Shown here: positions 22,953 through 35,130 of the stretch, piece by piece
Numbering within the stretch: position 1 is the first letter of the stretch
Layout: every line of letters starts with the position of its first letter
DNA from: Hirundichthys speculiger
Taxonomy: Eukaryota > Chordata > Actinopteri > Beloniformes > Exocoetidae
NCBI GenBank assembly: GCA_018398805.1
Contig: JAGFBZ010000258.1
Span: 1,488,001 to 1,552,000 of the forward strand
Direction of reading: 5' to 3'
Length of the DNA: 64,000 bases
The notes under the pieces: generated by a model
Seen by the model: the letters and a program-made list of their open reading frames with translations, nothing else
The model's database searches: none
Told to the model about the DNA's origin: nothing
Program-made: the position numbers and the translations under genes

Positions 22953-23041
22953 CTGTCCTGTTGTTGATCCAGATGAGACTCTCCAAGCAAACAGCTGATA
23001 CGTTTCCCACGGCGACAGTCAATGGCACCTGCCACTGTAAG
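22953..23041 (-). CDS. trhde: trhde exon f: LQWQVPLTVAVGN
   Basis: This 89 nt exon (if the first GT is used) completes a split serine codon, then reads LQWQVPLTVAVGNVSAVCLE and SLIWINNRT. It is part of the beta-sandwich domain. NVS and NRT are potential N-glycosylation sequons. The acceptor is TTTGCAG. The first donor (ACAG|GTACAG) leaves one carried base, which does not fit exon g. A second GT five bases on (…GGTACA|GTACTG, exon end 22948) would restore the frame and add two residues. I annotate the conventional donor and flag the conflict. Confidence 0.9.
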
Positions 23042-23869
23042 CTGCAAAGAGGAAGAGTGATGTTAGTAATGGTCAGTGGAATTGGACCACCTTTTATTGC
23101 CTCCGTTGTCCCAGAGAGAAGCATTAGAAAGAGAGCGATGGTCAGCCACGATTACTCAGCATCAGTCAGCTGGAAATGGAGCAAGTGACAGTCTGTTGAA
23201 GAGAGAGGAGCTGAGGGTGTAATAGCTTCAGCAGTCAGCGGATATCAGTCATGTGGAAGTAGCCGTTGGTGATTGTCTCTTTCAGAGAGTCAGAGAGGTT
23301 AAATGTGCTGTCTGCTGAAATCTGCGTCTGCGCAAGGTCTCAGAAATCTTCCCTGAGTGCATCAGTGAATTCTGCTATGAAACTTAAAAAAGAAAAAAAA
23401 AAAAAACCTCAATCAAGAAATTGTTTCATCATTGAACATAAATGAAGCCTTTTTTTTCCCCCTCGCTTTTGAGTTAAATGGTTTTTGATAAGGCAAAATG
23501 ATGTGGGAGTAACTGAGCAAGCAGAAAATCGACTTTTAAAAACAAGTTTAAAATAACAAACCAAGGCAAATTATAGTTACTGCAACTTTTTTTCTACTGA
23601 GGTTTGTTGTTTACCTCACATTTGACTCCAACATAGAGACGAGTTCATGGTCTGTCCTAATGGGTCCTATGGGTCCAAGACATCCCCAAATCCTCACCTC
23701 TCCACCACCATGGTTATCAATATGAAGTGTTTTTTTTTCTTTTTTTGGTGACATGTGCCTAGTTTTTGCTACATGTGATACTATGCATTATGGCCAGATG
23801 CATATCCTTTCCATGTTTAAAGGACTGTTTTCTTTGGATCAGAGTGGTTCAGGAGTAGACTGTCTGTCC

Positions 23870-24690
23870 ATGTAGTTACTCTGGATGTCATCACATTAGC
23901 ATCGAGTTCTACTGTGAGGAACCTTGGCAGTTATTTCTGCCCAGGGTGTGCCTTTAATTCACACACACACATTTTTAGGCACCTTCTTTATTCACCTTTT
24001 TAATATTTCTAAAATAAGCAACTTTCTGTCTCAGTGTGATGCAAACTAAGCCATACGTTTGTAACTATGAGATTGGACTACTGCCATTTCTTATAAGGAG
24101 GCTGTCCCAGAATTACTCTACGCAGCCTTCAGCTGATCCAAAATGCTGCAGCACGAGTTCTGATGAGGATTAGCAGGATACATCATGCTTCTTCTCTCTT
24201 AGCTTCACTTCATTGGTTTCCAGTGAAATCCAGGACAGTTTAGAATTAATCTCCTCACATATATATATACATATATATATATTCCACAATGTCTTCAAGG
24301 CCTCATTTCTTATTTTACAACAACAGAGCACTTTACTCTCAAACTGCAGGCTTACTTGAGGTTTCGAGAGTTTTCAAAAGCAGAATATGAGGCAGTGCCT
24401 TCAGTTATCAGGTCCTTCTCTTCTTTACTTTCCATATATGTATAAGCCATTAGTATTGTCATTAACTTTGGTTTCACTCTTTGGTCCACTTTCGCCTCGT
24501 ATATGTTCACTGGAGGGGTGCGGTGTTTCTACACTGTCTTTTATGATTCTGCATTGTATGATTTTGAATTGGACTGACTTGGGCTTAATTAGATAATAAT
24601 TGGATTGAGTTGGACTGTAATTTGACTGTTTACTTGTTTATTTTCTGTGTAGTAAGCACCTTGAGATGACGTTTACTTTGATTTGATGCA
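23870..24690 (+). pseudogene. Rex1/L2-like LINE C-terminal and 3' UTR relic
   Basis: Plus-strand blocks in order: 'STVRNLGSYF' (about 23910-23945, normally VRNLGVxFD), 'LDYCNS'-like 'RLDYCHFL' with decay (about 24072), and 'LRSLQLIQNAAARVLMRISR' (24120-24175). Then comes 'ASLHWFPVKSRT' (about 24205-24240), and the tail has 'gattgagttggactgtaatt'. An AT microsatellite interrupts at 24259-24283. Several frameshifts make it dead. Confidence 0.8.
24259..24283. repeat. AT-rich dinucleotide microsatellite
   Basis: AT units interrupted by one AC step lie inside the LINE relic. Confidence 0.85.
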
Positions 24691-25234
24691 AGACAACCCT
24701 GAAATGGATCAGTCTGAATCACAGTTTTAGTCTTCTGTGAAAGCATTAGACTCCAAAACAGTAAAGCTGTATGGTTTTGGGTCAGTAATGAGTGAATTCT
24801 AGCATCATCGAATCAAAGGCAATAGGGCATCTTTGGCTCAAATACTGCTCATATTTATCTTTGGGAGCCTAAATTCAAAACACAGATCACAAGACACGTC
24901 TCACTTTCTGTCTTTCTGTGTAGTTTTGGGCCACGTCTGGCAAGTATCAGTCAGTATGTTTACAGGATGTTGGGAAATATAATCAAATTATTGCATCAGT
25001 CTGACTGAAATCAAACCAAGCCAAACTTCTCATGGCCGGAATAACCCAGGCAGATAATGCAGTTACAGTCGAGTTGATCCCTGCATGTAAACGTTCACTA
25101 GAAGTGGCCCACACACCTGGACTTGGCCCCTAAAGAACTCGAGGAAGTTGTTGGTGGAGTGATACAGAAAATGCAATAAAAACTAAAATGTACAACACAT
25201 ATGAAATGAACAGAGCTGTAAATGTGCCAAAGTC

Positions 25235-25450
25235 ACCATTTGCCATTTTTTAAAAATTTTCTGAAACAGGCAAAGATTTATCTGCTCTTTTGGTGTGTGA
25301 TATGATACGTCAAACTGAACAGTCCAGTGTTAACATGCTGAAGGTGGGCACTATCGCTACCTGCTACAGTGGGTCTGACATCATTTAGTTGGGAGATTGG
25401 TTGTATATCAGGACAAAGAAAAGAGTGGTTACATGACCCAGTTGAGTGAC
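25235..25450. repeat. Dispersed repeat family B, copy 1
   Basis: The copy shares 'aaagatttatctg.t.ttttg' followed by 'gtg.g.gata', and further on 'gtatat..ggacaaagaaaag', with the stretch at about 42280-42475. The similarity is patchy and the termini are unclear, so it is an old interspersed element of unknown class. Confidence 0.4.
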
Positions 25451-25530
25451 AGCTGTAGCTCCACTAAAATATTCATATATACGTACTGAGTGACGGAAGA
25501 GGGAACATAATTGAACTAAAGCCTCTGAAT

Positions 25531-26273
25531 TAGAGGTCTTCACGAGTCCACTTTCATGGACCCGAACCTGAATGGACCCGTGAAAATTCGACCCGAAACC
25601 AACCCGACTCGAGCTATTATCATAAATCTGGGGGTCCGAACCCGAATGGATATTTGGACCCGGAACCGACCCGACCCGAGTTTTTAGTTTCCGACCACTA
25701 ACCGAACCGAGTTACCCGAATAGAACCGAGACAATACATTCCATAGTTACTCATGTTAAAGTTGTCTAGCGTTGAATAAAACTTGATTTTCTTACCTAAA
25801 GTTGTCTTCTTCTACCCGGTACATAGGCTACGTGATGGAAACAACAATAAATTCACGTCGTTATTTTCTTTGAGGATACATATGCTCTTGGTAGCAACTG
25901 CTAACGCTAATAACCTACACCGGTCAGGACGTGTCGTGAATATGTTCTCTCATCCAGCGTTGTCATGTTGGCGATCTGTTGTGTTTTACAGCTGCATACC
26001 GGTAATAACACGCTACGGCAACACAATTATTTCATGACAAACATGGCACGTTAATTAATAATCATTTAACTGCCCCGAGTCCTGACATTGGCTGCCACCG
26101 CCAATATCTTTACCTCTCTTGAGTAAACGCGGACCCAGCCTGTCAGAGACCACCGACCGGACCCAAGACTAACTGTACCGATTCCGAGCCGAACAAGGAG
26201 TCAGAATGGACCCGAGACCCGATTTGGGTAGGGCCGGAACCTCGGGTTTTTGGGTTGTTTACGAAGACCTCTA
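25531..26273. mobile_element. Non-autonomous hAT-type element with perfect 8-bp target duplication
   Basis: The element begins TAGAGGTCTTC and ends with its reverse complement GAAGACCTCTA. It is flanked by CTCTGAAT on both sides (25523-25530 and 26274-26281). An 8-bp duplication with short TIRs is the hAT signature. Subterminal regions hold many ACCCGA/GACCCG words in both orientations, as hAT elements often do for transposase binding. It is 743 bp and has no transposase domain. Confidence 0.93.
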
Positions 26274-29061
26274 CTCTGAATGCCTCCATTCTGGTGCCTT
26301 TATGTTCAGGTTTAGTGCCTGGCCTGACCACAGTAGGAATTTGTGCCTTCTTTGTAATGCAAAAGATGTTGCATCCTTAACAACTTCCTTTATTCAAGTT
26401 TATCTGTATGTTGGTGTTTGAAACCCTTTTAATGAAGTCATTAAACACACCAGAGAACAGAAACCATTAATAAACAGACAAGGACCTCTTCGGCACACAA
26501 ATACAGCTTTGTAAAGGCCTGAAAAGCCACAAGAATGAACTGCAAAAGTCACACAAAAGATTGAAAACTGAAGCGTCTCAGTGGTGCTAGTAAGCAGAGG
26601 GCAGTTCATCCCATTACCAAGGTTAGTGGTCATTTCCAAGAGATTTCCAAGCCAATGGAATCTTGCACTGCAGTTATAAGAGTTAAAAGTGAGTTGTGAT
26701 TTTTGAGGTATTCTGGAAGAGTGAGCTTTCTAATAGTACTGAATGTTACGGCTACAGAGAGTCATGTGTCTATGAAATACAAGAATAGATTACATCAATC
26801 AAAGTATCTCACCTTTCATCTCTTATAAATAACAGAAATCTATTATTAAAATCAGCTGACTCATTAGAATTTAATGTAGTCCTGATGCTTTCCATTACTG
26901 ACTGGAAAACACAAGCACCCACTGAACAGCCTTATTCTCAGCTGAATTCTTCCTGTATTTCAGTACTAATGAGACTAATACAAGAGTGTTTAAAGTTCTC
27001 AGAGCTTTTAATTGCACTCATTTTGATCAAATTAATTCCTATTTTAATCAGCGACTGAAAACAATCAGCAATACACCCTTCAATCAGCTCCTGTTTGTGT
27101 GTGTGCACATAGGGGTCATTGTAACACAATCAACCGAACAGAAAGCCATTTTCCATCCCGGCACCAGCTGCTTGTCGCTGCAGGCAGCTGCATGGACACC
27201 ACTGCCAAGCAACCAAATATTTAATGTGATTTTCATATGAGTGGGACCGACAGCAACAGAGGTCTATCATGCACATATGTAATCCCACGGCGGCATGGAT
27301 AGCAAATAGGTTTATTGATACCGAAGGGAGAGTGTCCTCAGAGTTGATGTTTTATTCATCAAAGGCAGAAACTGGAAGTAGAGAGATTCAGCAGGATGGA
27401 AGTGTTCAAGTTTTAGAAACGTGCGACAGACCTCCATCGCTCTCCTCTCCTTCTGCCCCCTGCTGCTCATCTTCCTCCACTAAAGAACACGTTGACCTCG
27501 TTTCTGCTCATTGTTTCCTGCATCTCTGACCAAGATAAAAAAACAACATATTCAAAAATACTCCAAACAACTGTTCCAACGTTGGATCAGAGAGCACCGT
27601 GTCAAGATGTCGATGTCTCACGGCTGTGAAAACATGGATGATGTCTCTCCGCTGATTGGTTCGAGTTTATTGGTTTAAATTAAAAATGAATCCCTGTCAA
27701 TAAAACGCCTTTTTCTTGAAGGACGGACGAAAAATAAAATGCTTCCATTTTGTTTGCATTTTGACACAAATCTATTGTATATACGAGCTGAACAATCTTG
27801 TTTTTTAAAAACATTCCACTAAAAATTATGTGAAACATGTGACTGAACTTTTCATCTTCTTGAGCTCAAATACTCGTCTTTATGTTTCATTGGACCCGCA
27901 CCAGCTGGGCTACTTTTCCAGTTGGATTATAACTGGATTTTAACCAACTGGATTGAATTAGAATATTACTGGATTTTAACTGGACCAACCCTGAGCGTAT
28001 TTTATCGGCCAGTGTTGAATCTGTTTCCTTCCTCTAAAGCTCCGTTAACACAGCCAGTTCCTCCTGTTGCACAGTTTCCTACCGCTCTGCTCTGTGTGAA
28101 ACGGGGGTGAAATGAGTGCTGGGTAATCTGGCTTTGCAGAAAGGTGTAACAGGTGGATGGAGACGGCTGGAAACTCCGTTCAGAGGATGAACGGAGGTGG
28201 TGAGACACGACACCAGGGGCCGTATGACGACTTTGTTCAGGTGAGGAGGACAAACCCAGAGAAAAAAACATAAAAACACTGAGAGACACCTGGTTGTGTC
28301 CAGCAAAAACCAGGGAGGAACTTAGTTTTTTTTAATCATAATTTTTTTTCCAGTTGTGTGCTTTATTCCACACCTACTGAATGGTAAGTGACCACAAACA
28401 TTAGGAACCTAGTTGAGTACAGAGGAGAAAGGGATCATTTTTGCACCTTCCTGTGAATGCACATCCAGAGTGTGGCACAATCGATGCGGGGAAGAGGCTC
28501 AAATATCCTCACATGACTTTTGTTCTGCATTAATCACATAAAAATAAACTGAACTTATCTAAAAATGCTCAAAATTCCAAGCCATACTTAATCAATTTTG
28601 ATTTTAATACACCATAATAACTTCATCTAGATTCTTTGGAACAAATCTGCCTGTTTAAGAAAAGCAAACCAGTGTGTGTGCATATATATAATATAATATA
28701 ATATATCAACTTTACTTACATACAACTGTGCTTTCATGGACTTGTGAATTATTCATCCCTGCCCTGTTTAGCATGAAAGTTTATCTAATCAAACACGCAG
28801 CCTCTTATTCTCCAATCGCATCTCTGCTCGGCTGTCAGCTGACAAGTCTTCTCTGTTCAGAGACGAGCTGTTTGCTTTATTTCAGAGTTGTTCGCTCATG
28901 GCGCCTCTGGCTTCTCCTCGTCTCTGCCTCTGACACGTCGCTGCATTAAAAAGCATCTATTTCCCCTCAGTGTGTCAGCTGTTTGATGTTGGGAAAACAA
29001 AAGACTCCAGAGGAAGAGCAGAATGGGTTTAAAGTGGCACACTAAAAAGAGGAATCAAGAA

Positions 29062-29088
29062 ATATATATATATGTGTGTGTGTGTGTA
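29062..29088. repeat. AT/GT microsatellite
   Basis: A run of AT units passes into GT units. Confidence 0.9.
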
Positions 29089-29327
29089 TTTTAACTGTCT
29101 GAGCCAACTGCTTCCTCCTGAACTGAACAGCCCTGAAGACAGCAATGACTGTCGAGGTAATGCAACAGCTGGCTGGCTGACAGGAATTTTATGAAATAGT
29201 GAGTGTCAGTAAGAAGCTGTTAGTTATTCTGTCTTGTTTGTTCATTTATTTGGGTACAGCAACTCCTCTCCAGGAGAGGTTGAAAAACTAACAGCATACA
29301 AGCATCAAAACACATTGAAGGTCACAC

Positions 29328-29348
29328 ATCACACACACACACACACAC
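29328..29348. repeat. (AC)n microsatellite
   Basis: About ten AC units. Confidence 0.9.
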
Positions 29349-30239
29349 TAATGTGTTAATTATACAATTCACAAGTTAGTTAATAAATAGATATTTCAAT
29401 TCAGCTGCAGAGTGAGTTTCTCCAGCTTTGTGTTGTTTTCCAATTAATGTCCGGATAACTGGTCTTAAAGATTAGACTCAGGTGGAGGCTACAGCGAGAG
29501 TTTTGGTGAAAAACCACGAATTGATCTCACTCTCTCGCTGGTTTTGATTAATATAGTGAACGGCTCTGTTAGTGAAATAAGCTGTAAACTTATCAACCAG
29601 GAAAAGGTTATTGTGTGCCATAGTGGGTTGGTGATAGCTGGTTATTTTCCAGCTGCAGCAGAACTAAAATGTAGCTAAAATGTCTGTTTTAGTTTAATTC
29701 AACTGAATGTTTAATTATTTTTAGTAAGTATTGTTTAATTGTCACAATCTCCCATCCCTGCTATTAGCACAAAACACCCAGACTCTCCAGTCCTGCTTGT
29801 TGATTCACAACAACTGCATGTTGCTCCGGAGCACATCAATCATGTTTAAACTAGCTCAGAGCTGCAGTGGACCTCGTGGCAGATGTGACGAAGACACACG
29901 AGAAAAGTCATAAAAAATTAGAAAACAACAAAGTGACAGAGGAAGAGACTGAACCTGTCATCATTTGTCTCAGTAAATGTGTTTCTGAAGGTGCTATTAA
30001 CACGACGCTTTCACCAGATGTTGGTGAGAACGCATGTATCCGCACAAACCAAACTAAAGATATGTGAAATAATGTGAAACAAGCAAGGGAAAAATGTATT
30101 CAATGCATTAAGGAAGGGAGGTGAAGACACTGATAGCCAACAACTGAAATAAATCGTAATTAGAAAGCTATCCTGCCCCTTGTCAGAGCAAATCAATACC
30201 AGCTGGTTAAAGGTGTCTCATTACCAAGCTGTCAATTCC

Positions 30240-30440
30240 ATTCATTTCCACTTTATTTATCACTCACAATACAAATTGTCTTTAGGCACTTTGCAGAGCA
30301 AATATGAAGTAAATAAAACTCCCCTATGAGAGGGAAGAAACCTTGAACAGGTCTGCATTCATAAGTCCAGCTGGGTGAAGGAAGAAAAGTGGACGGAGAG
30401 GATGGAGGACGGAGAGAGGAGAGGCACACACGTACAGCAA
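30240..30440 (-). repeat. LINE 3' tail, minus strand
   Basis: Read on the minus strand, the order is the fish L2-type 3' UTR: 'aggtttcttccctctcatag', 'gggagttttatttacttcat', 'gctctgcaaagtgcctaaag' and a terminal 'gataaataaagtgg'. The coding part is truncated off. The stretch is non-coding. Confidence 0.65.
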
Positions 30441-30614
30441 ACATTTCATAAGACTAAACATGGTGGTACTTATATTCAGTTAGCTGGAGAAACAAGAGCT
30501 ATATGTACTCATATAGTGACATGATCTATCATTAGTTATGGATTCTGATTTCTGCTTCTATGATTCTCGGTTTAGGTTCTCTGGTGTTCTATTTTGATGA
30601 GTTTATCTGAGAAC

Positions 30615-30730
30615 TGTGCTTCGTTGGCTTCCTCCAGTTATTCCAGGGAGAGTAGACAGGATCAGGACTGGTGTGGCTGTCAGCGCTCATCTGTTCCTTC
30701 TTGAAATGACAGGAACAGAACCTGGAATTC
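30615..30730 (+). repeat. Dispersed repeat family C, copy 1
   Basis: The order 'cttcctccagttattccagg', 'agagtagacaggatca', 'tggctgtcagcgctcatct', 'gttccttcttgaaatgacag' is shared with 34465-34565 ('cttccttcagctatttcagg', 'agaatagacaagatca', 'cgcagtcagtgctgatcg', 'gttccatgtcgaaatgaagg'). Roughly three quarters of positions match over about 105 bp. The class is unknown. Confidence 0.6.
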
Positions 30731-31149
30731 CTTGTGAATGGCGTGAATTCCATTGAATCTGCACCAAACATGCACATATATTATCATTATCAGCATCGAC
30801 AAATCTATGGGATCCATTGTCCATGATACATAGTTACTCTCCAAAATGTCTTAAAAATTTAGATTGTTAAAGAAAACTCCAGGGAAACTTTTTTTCCCCC
30901 TAATCTGATGAGAGTGCTATGATGCCTGCCTGGGCAACAGCACCTCTACTTCTCACGGTTATGACTGTATTTGTGGAAAAATGGATCAAAATCACACCTG
31001 AGCAATTCATATGACTGGTTTCTCCATAAAGGAGGCATTCTTGTTGTTTACTCTGAATTCTGAACCTTCAGAATGTGACAGCAGAAATGAAATCATATAT
31101 TCAGACCTTCTATTGTTCAATCTTGGTGAACTTGTTTGAATTGTAGCCT

Positions 31150-31425
31150 TTTCTGTTCTTAGCTGACGGGGCATCCAGCGTGGTCTTCTGCATTCAGTAT
31201 CTTGGTTTGAACTTCTTCCAAACCATTCTCTGCAAACCCTTAAAGATGGTTACAAATGAAAGTCCCAGTAGATTAGTCATCTCTAAAATTACTCAGAGCA
31301 GCCCATTTGGGCCTGACAGCCAAGCTTCATTCCTTCAATCACCTTTATTCCTCATTCTGATGCTTGCTTTGAACTTGTCTTGACCCTTTCCACCTGCCTA
31401 CATGCACCCTATGTAATCTAATTTT
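31150..31425 (-). repeat. Decayed DNA-transposon-type fish repeat
   Basis: The series 'ccagcgtggtcttctgcatt', 'accattctctgcaaaccctt', 'aaagatggttacaaatgaaa', 'gtcccagtagatta', 'tttattcctcattctgatgc', 'ttgctttgaacttgtcttga', 'ccacctgcctacatgcaccc' matches, with decay, a repeat widespread in teleost introns that I recall as transposon-derived. The family name cannot be fixed without a repeat library. Confidence 0.55.
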
Positions 31426-33594
31426 ATTACTAGTGTGAGGCGGAGAAGGCTGTGTCATGTCTTGGCCTTCTGAGGAAAAATAACTGTCTTGCAGAAAAAT
31501 GGCTGAATTGGGATGCATTTTGGAAGAGATTTGGAAATTTACTCTTTAATAACTGAAAAAAAATGACTGGATATACTCAAATCATGAAAAGCGATTCCCA
31601 CATCTAGCTTGGGTAGGATAAAGAATAAAGTTCTGTTTGATATTGAGGAGGGCTTCCAACTTCAAAGACCAGGGTATGAATAATTCTGGACATCGACATT
31701 TATAATTTATATCTCTCAAACAATGTTTTGCCATCTTTTGTCATTTGTTAATGTTATTTCCAGCCAACAGAAATCTTTTGGTTAAATATAAATTCCCGAC
31801 AAATCAAAATTTGGCTTTGATATGAATGATTTCTGGATCTACTGTCTATATGTGTGGAGAATATTCAATAATTAAGGGATCTGGGTCTCCTTGGTACCAA
31901 TCAAGAAGCACAATGTTCCCTTTGGGGTACATTTGTCACATGACACTGGCTGTGACTCACTTCTTATCATTTCTCTTTATGCAAAAAAAAGTCATGAAGA
32001 TACAACAGAGCAAAGAAACAAAATCAGCATGGGACCTCTTTTTAATACTTCATAGTGTGACATTAGTTAGACTGGGACTTGTAACCATCGGCAACGAGCA
32101 TCTGAACTATACAAGGGATGTGTGATTCAAAGCCTGTGTTAGAAGGCTCATTAACGCAGATGGATAACAGCCTGATTTAGAGTTTCAAAAGCCTTGGAGA
32201 GATCTGAAAGCAGTGCAGAACATAGCAGCGACGTCCTCTAGAACAGCAGTTCCAGCAGTTATTGCACTATAAACCTGAGCGCTGTGCCTGAAGGACTTCA
32301 TTATTCCCTTCTAAACAGGCGCTATTCGACAACTGTGAAGCTTAGAGATAATGCAAAAGCAACCTATGAAATCAAATCAGTGATTCGATTTTATTGCTTT
32401 TTAGGTATATTTCAGTCTTTTTCTGTCAATTTTCCCTGCATGTCTTAAAAAAATGAAGAAAGCTTTAGTTCAAGTCAACAGTGTGTAACGCTGTGAGTCA
32501 CTGTTGTGTTTGAACGCAGCTCCACAGGATCAAACCGCAGCCTCTGATTCAAATCCACTGCTGCTGCGTTCAGCCGTGACGCCAAATCCAAAAGCACAAC
32601 AGCAGTCTCTTTTTTACAAGTGGGACCCCCCCCCAACGAGCCCTGCGATACTCAACAGGAGCAAAAGCAAGAGTTAAAATCCACCTACTAGAGATGAAAC
32701 CTCAGAGGAGTTCGAGTGAAACGACAAAGAATCCAGATAAAAGAGGAAGAAAGAAGAGGAGGAGCAGAGCGTAAAATGATAACGGGAAGGAGACTTGAGG
32801 AGACAAAATGAGAAGGTCAGAGTGACTGTAAATTTTTGCATGCTACAGTGCAAAAGTACGACACAGTGAACAGAGAGAAAGAGGTGAGAAAAAGAAATGA
32901 ACAGGTAAAATAAAGAAACTGATGAAGTATTGATGAGGGAGAAAGTGGGCCGATAAAACAGAGAAGAGAATAAACTCCAAAGGTTGTGAAGGAAGTGAAT
33001 TAAACATATGAATGAAATATGAATGACGTATGAATGATGTAAAGGTGGTAAAGGAGGTGAGGGAATACTGAAAAAGGGGGGAATAGCAGCATGATCTCTA
33101 AAAGGCAATTTTAGCTCTTAATGTGGCACGAAACAATGAGTTCCAGCAGATGCCTCTCAGTGGTCAAGGACTCCATGAAAAACACATAAAGAGACTCCGT
33201 TCTCCAGATCAGCTATCCTTGGAGCCTTAAAAATGAAAAGTTCATCCAAAGATGGACATACAAGAGGGATTATTACTATTTGTGAACAAAAAATGACTCA
33301 AACATTTCAGTGACAGCCTGTTATGCAACATGCAATAGTATTGTATATAGAGACTGACTCAACCGATTAGCTCCCTAACTCAGGAACTATAAATGTAAAA
33401 GGAATTATGAAAGAAGCCAAAAGTCATCTTTTGCTAATTAAGGTCAGTCATATTTTGCTGAGTAATACTAGTTGACTCTTAACCAGGTCATTGCTGAATA
33501 GTCAAGGTGACCACTTGCAGAAACACGAATGTTTGTGGAGAAGGAGGTAAGATAAATATTGTGCTCATGACTCCAAGTGGCTTCATTTACTTAC

Positions 33595-34085
33595 AATGTG
33601 GTCCAAAACTATTTGGGCAGTGACAAAGTTTATGACTTTGCCTCTTAAATGCCACCAGTTTTAATTTGTTTCACAAAAATGGGCTATTACTATTTAGGAT
33701 TTACAGTTATTTAAAGAAACGTACCTTCCATATTCCATCTATTATCTAGATCTCCTTATTCCTGTGCAGGGTCACATGAATCTGCTAGAGCCTATCCCAG
33801 GTCCCTTTGGGTAAAAGGCAGGGGTACACCTCGGACAGGTCCATTGCAGTCCATTTTCAAGGGATCGTTCCAAAAGAATATGGACAAAGTGGCATTATGG
33901 TAAATATGGCCATAATTTTAAACACTTGGATGAAAATCTTTTGCAGTCATTGGCTGCCTATAGTCTGGAACCCATAGACATCACCAAATTCTGAGTTTTG
34001 TCCCTTGCCAAGCCTTCACAGCTGCTTGTTTGTGAGGGCCTTTCTGCCCTCTGTTTGTCTTCAGTAATGAAAAGCATGCTCTACT
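33595..34085 (-). pseudogene. Tc1/mariner relic, minus strand
   Basis: An end-like sequence 'gtggtccaaaactatttggg', 'cagtgacaaagtttatgact' is followed by 'atggccataattttaaacac'. Then comes minus-strand transposase-like sequence ('aagccttcacagctgcttgt', 'gtctcttcagtaatgaaaag'-type, 'catgctctac') at about 34005-34085. It is interrupted at 33745-33860 by a fragment of the repeat described at 34780. Confidence 0.5.
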
Positions 34086-34250
34086 ATAGGGATGCTCAAG
34101 TCTAGTCCTCGAGAGCCGCAGCCCTGCATGTCTTAGATGTTTCCCTGCTCCTAAATTAACATTCATGTTAATCAGCGCACCTGATTAACATGAATGGATC
34201 GTTAACAGACTTGTGGAGACCTGGATGATAAGCTGATGATGTTCTATTCA
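34085..34250. repeat. hAT-like fish repeat fragment
   Basis: The series 'ctcaagtctagtcctcgaga', 'gccgcagccctgcatgtctt', 'agatgtttccctgctcc', 'cacctgattaacatgaatgg', 'atcgttaacagacttgtgga' is a well-known teleost dispersed element, probably hAT-derived. Both termini are worn, and no target duplication was found. Confidence 0.5.
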
Positions 34251-34461
34251 TTCTACTGGATTAGGATCATGTTACTGATTTGACCATTGAAGAATATTCC
34301 ATTTACCCAAGGTCTCATACATGACCATCCAACAGAAACTATTGAAAACAAGTAAGATGGCTACAGAATAGGGGTGACCCAAGTACCACTGACTATGACA
34401 TACAAGGGAGAAGAACTCTCATTCCTCTGGGGTTTTGCCTACATGCGCCCCTCTCTGCTAT

Positions 34462-34567
34462 GCCTTCCTTCAGCTATTTCAGGCAGAATAGACAAGATCA
34501 CCACTCGTGTCGCAGTCAGTGCTGATCGGTTCCATGTCGAAATGAAGGCAACATAGCCTGAACTTTC
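34462..34567 (+). repeat. Dispersed repeat family C, copy 2
   Basis: Partner of the stretch at 30615, in the same orientation 3.8 kb away. Neither copy has a sensible coding frame. The pair could be an old local duplication or two insertions of one interspersed family. Confidence 0.6.
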
Positions 34568-34779
34568 TCATTAAGGTTCAGCATTTTGATATTCTTCCCC
34601 ATTTTGTCCTTACACTCACGGTGAATCAGCGCCTTTACAGGATTAGCAGGAGTTCGCATAGTCGCTTTCAAAACCGGACGTTTACATAATTTGCAAACGC
34701 CCCAAATGCAGCAGTAACGACTGGTTTCAGCTTGTGCTGCCTGCCCAGTGCATACCATTCTTGGGGTACTCAGGTTTTC

Positions 34780-35130
34780 ATCCAATCCATCCATCCATCC
34801 ATTATCCTATGCCAGCTCAATCCTATGCAGGGTCACGGGGATCTGCTGGAGCCTATCCCAGCTCTCTTCAGGCAGGGGTCCACCCTAGACAGTTCACCAG
34901 TCCGTCACAAGGCCCACATGTAGACTAACAACCATGCACACTCACATTAGAAATTTAGACCTACCAATCAACCTAACATGCATGTCTTTGAACTGTGGGA
35001 GGAAGCCGGGGTACCCGGATGAAACCCACGCAAGCACGGTGAGAACATGCAAACTCCACACAGAAAGACCCCTGTCGAGGTTTGAACCAGGAACCTTCTT
35101 GCTGTGAGGCAACAGCCCCCATTGCTAATA
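34780..35130 (+). repeat. Fish LINE-tail/RTE-type dispersed repeat ('ccatccatcc … gggtcacggggatctgctgg')
   Basis: It begins with a CCAT microsatellite, then 'gggtcacggggatctgctgg', 'agcctatcccagctctcttc', 'gcatgtctttgaactgtggg', 'aggaagccggggtacccgga', 'aacatgcaaactccacacag' and 'aggtttgaaccaggaacctt'. This is a common fish interspersed repeat. Fragments recur at 33745-33860, 39955-40085 and 52350-52405. Confidence 0.75.

Noticed and set aside
32674..33108. 144-codon minus-strand open frame rich in S, F, L and H
   Set aside because: It comes from a purine-rich intronic stretch read as pyrimidines. Composition explains the absence of stops; there is no domain, splice context or codon pattern.
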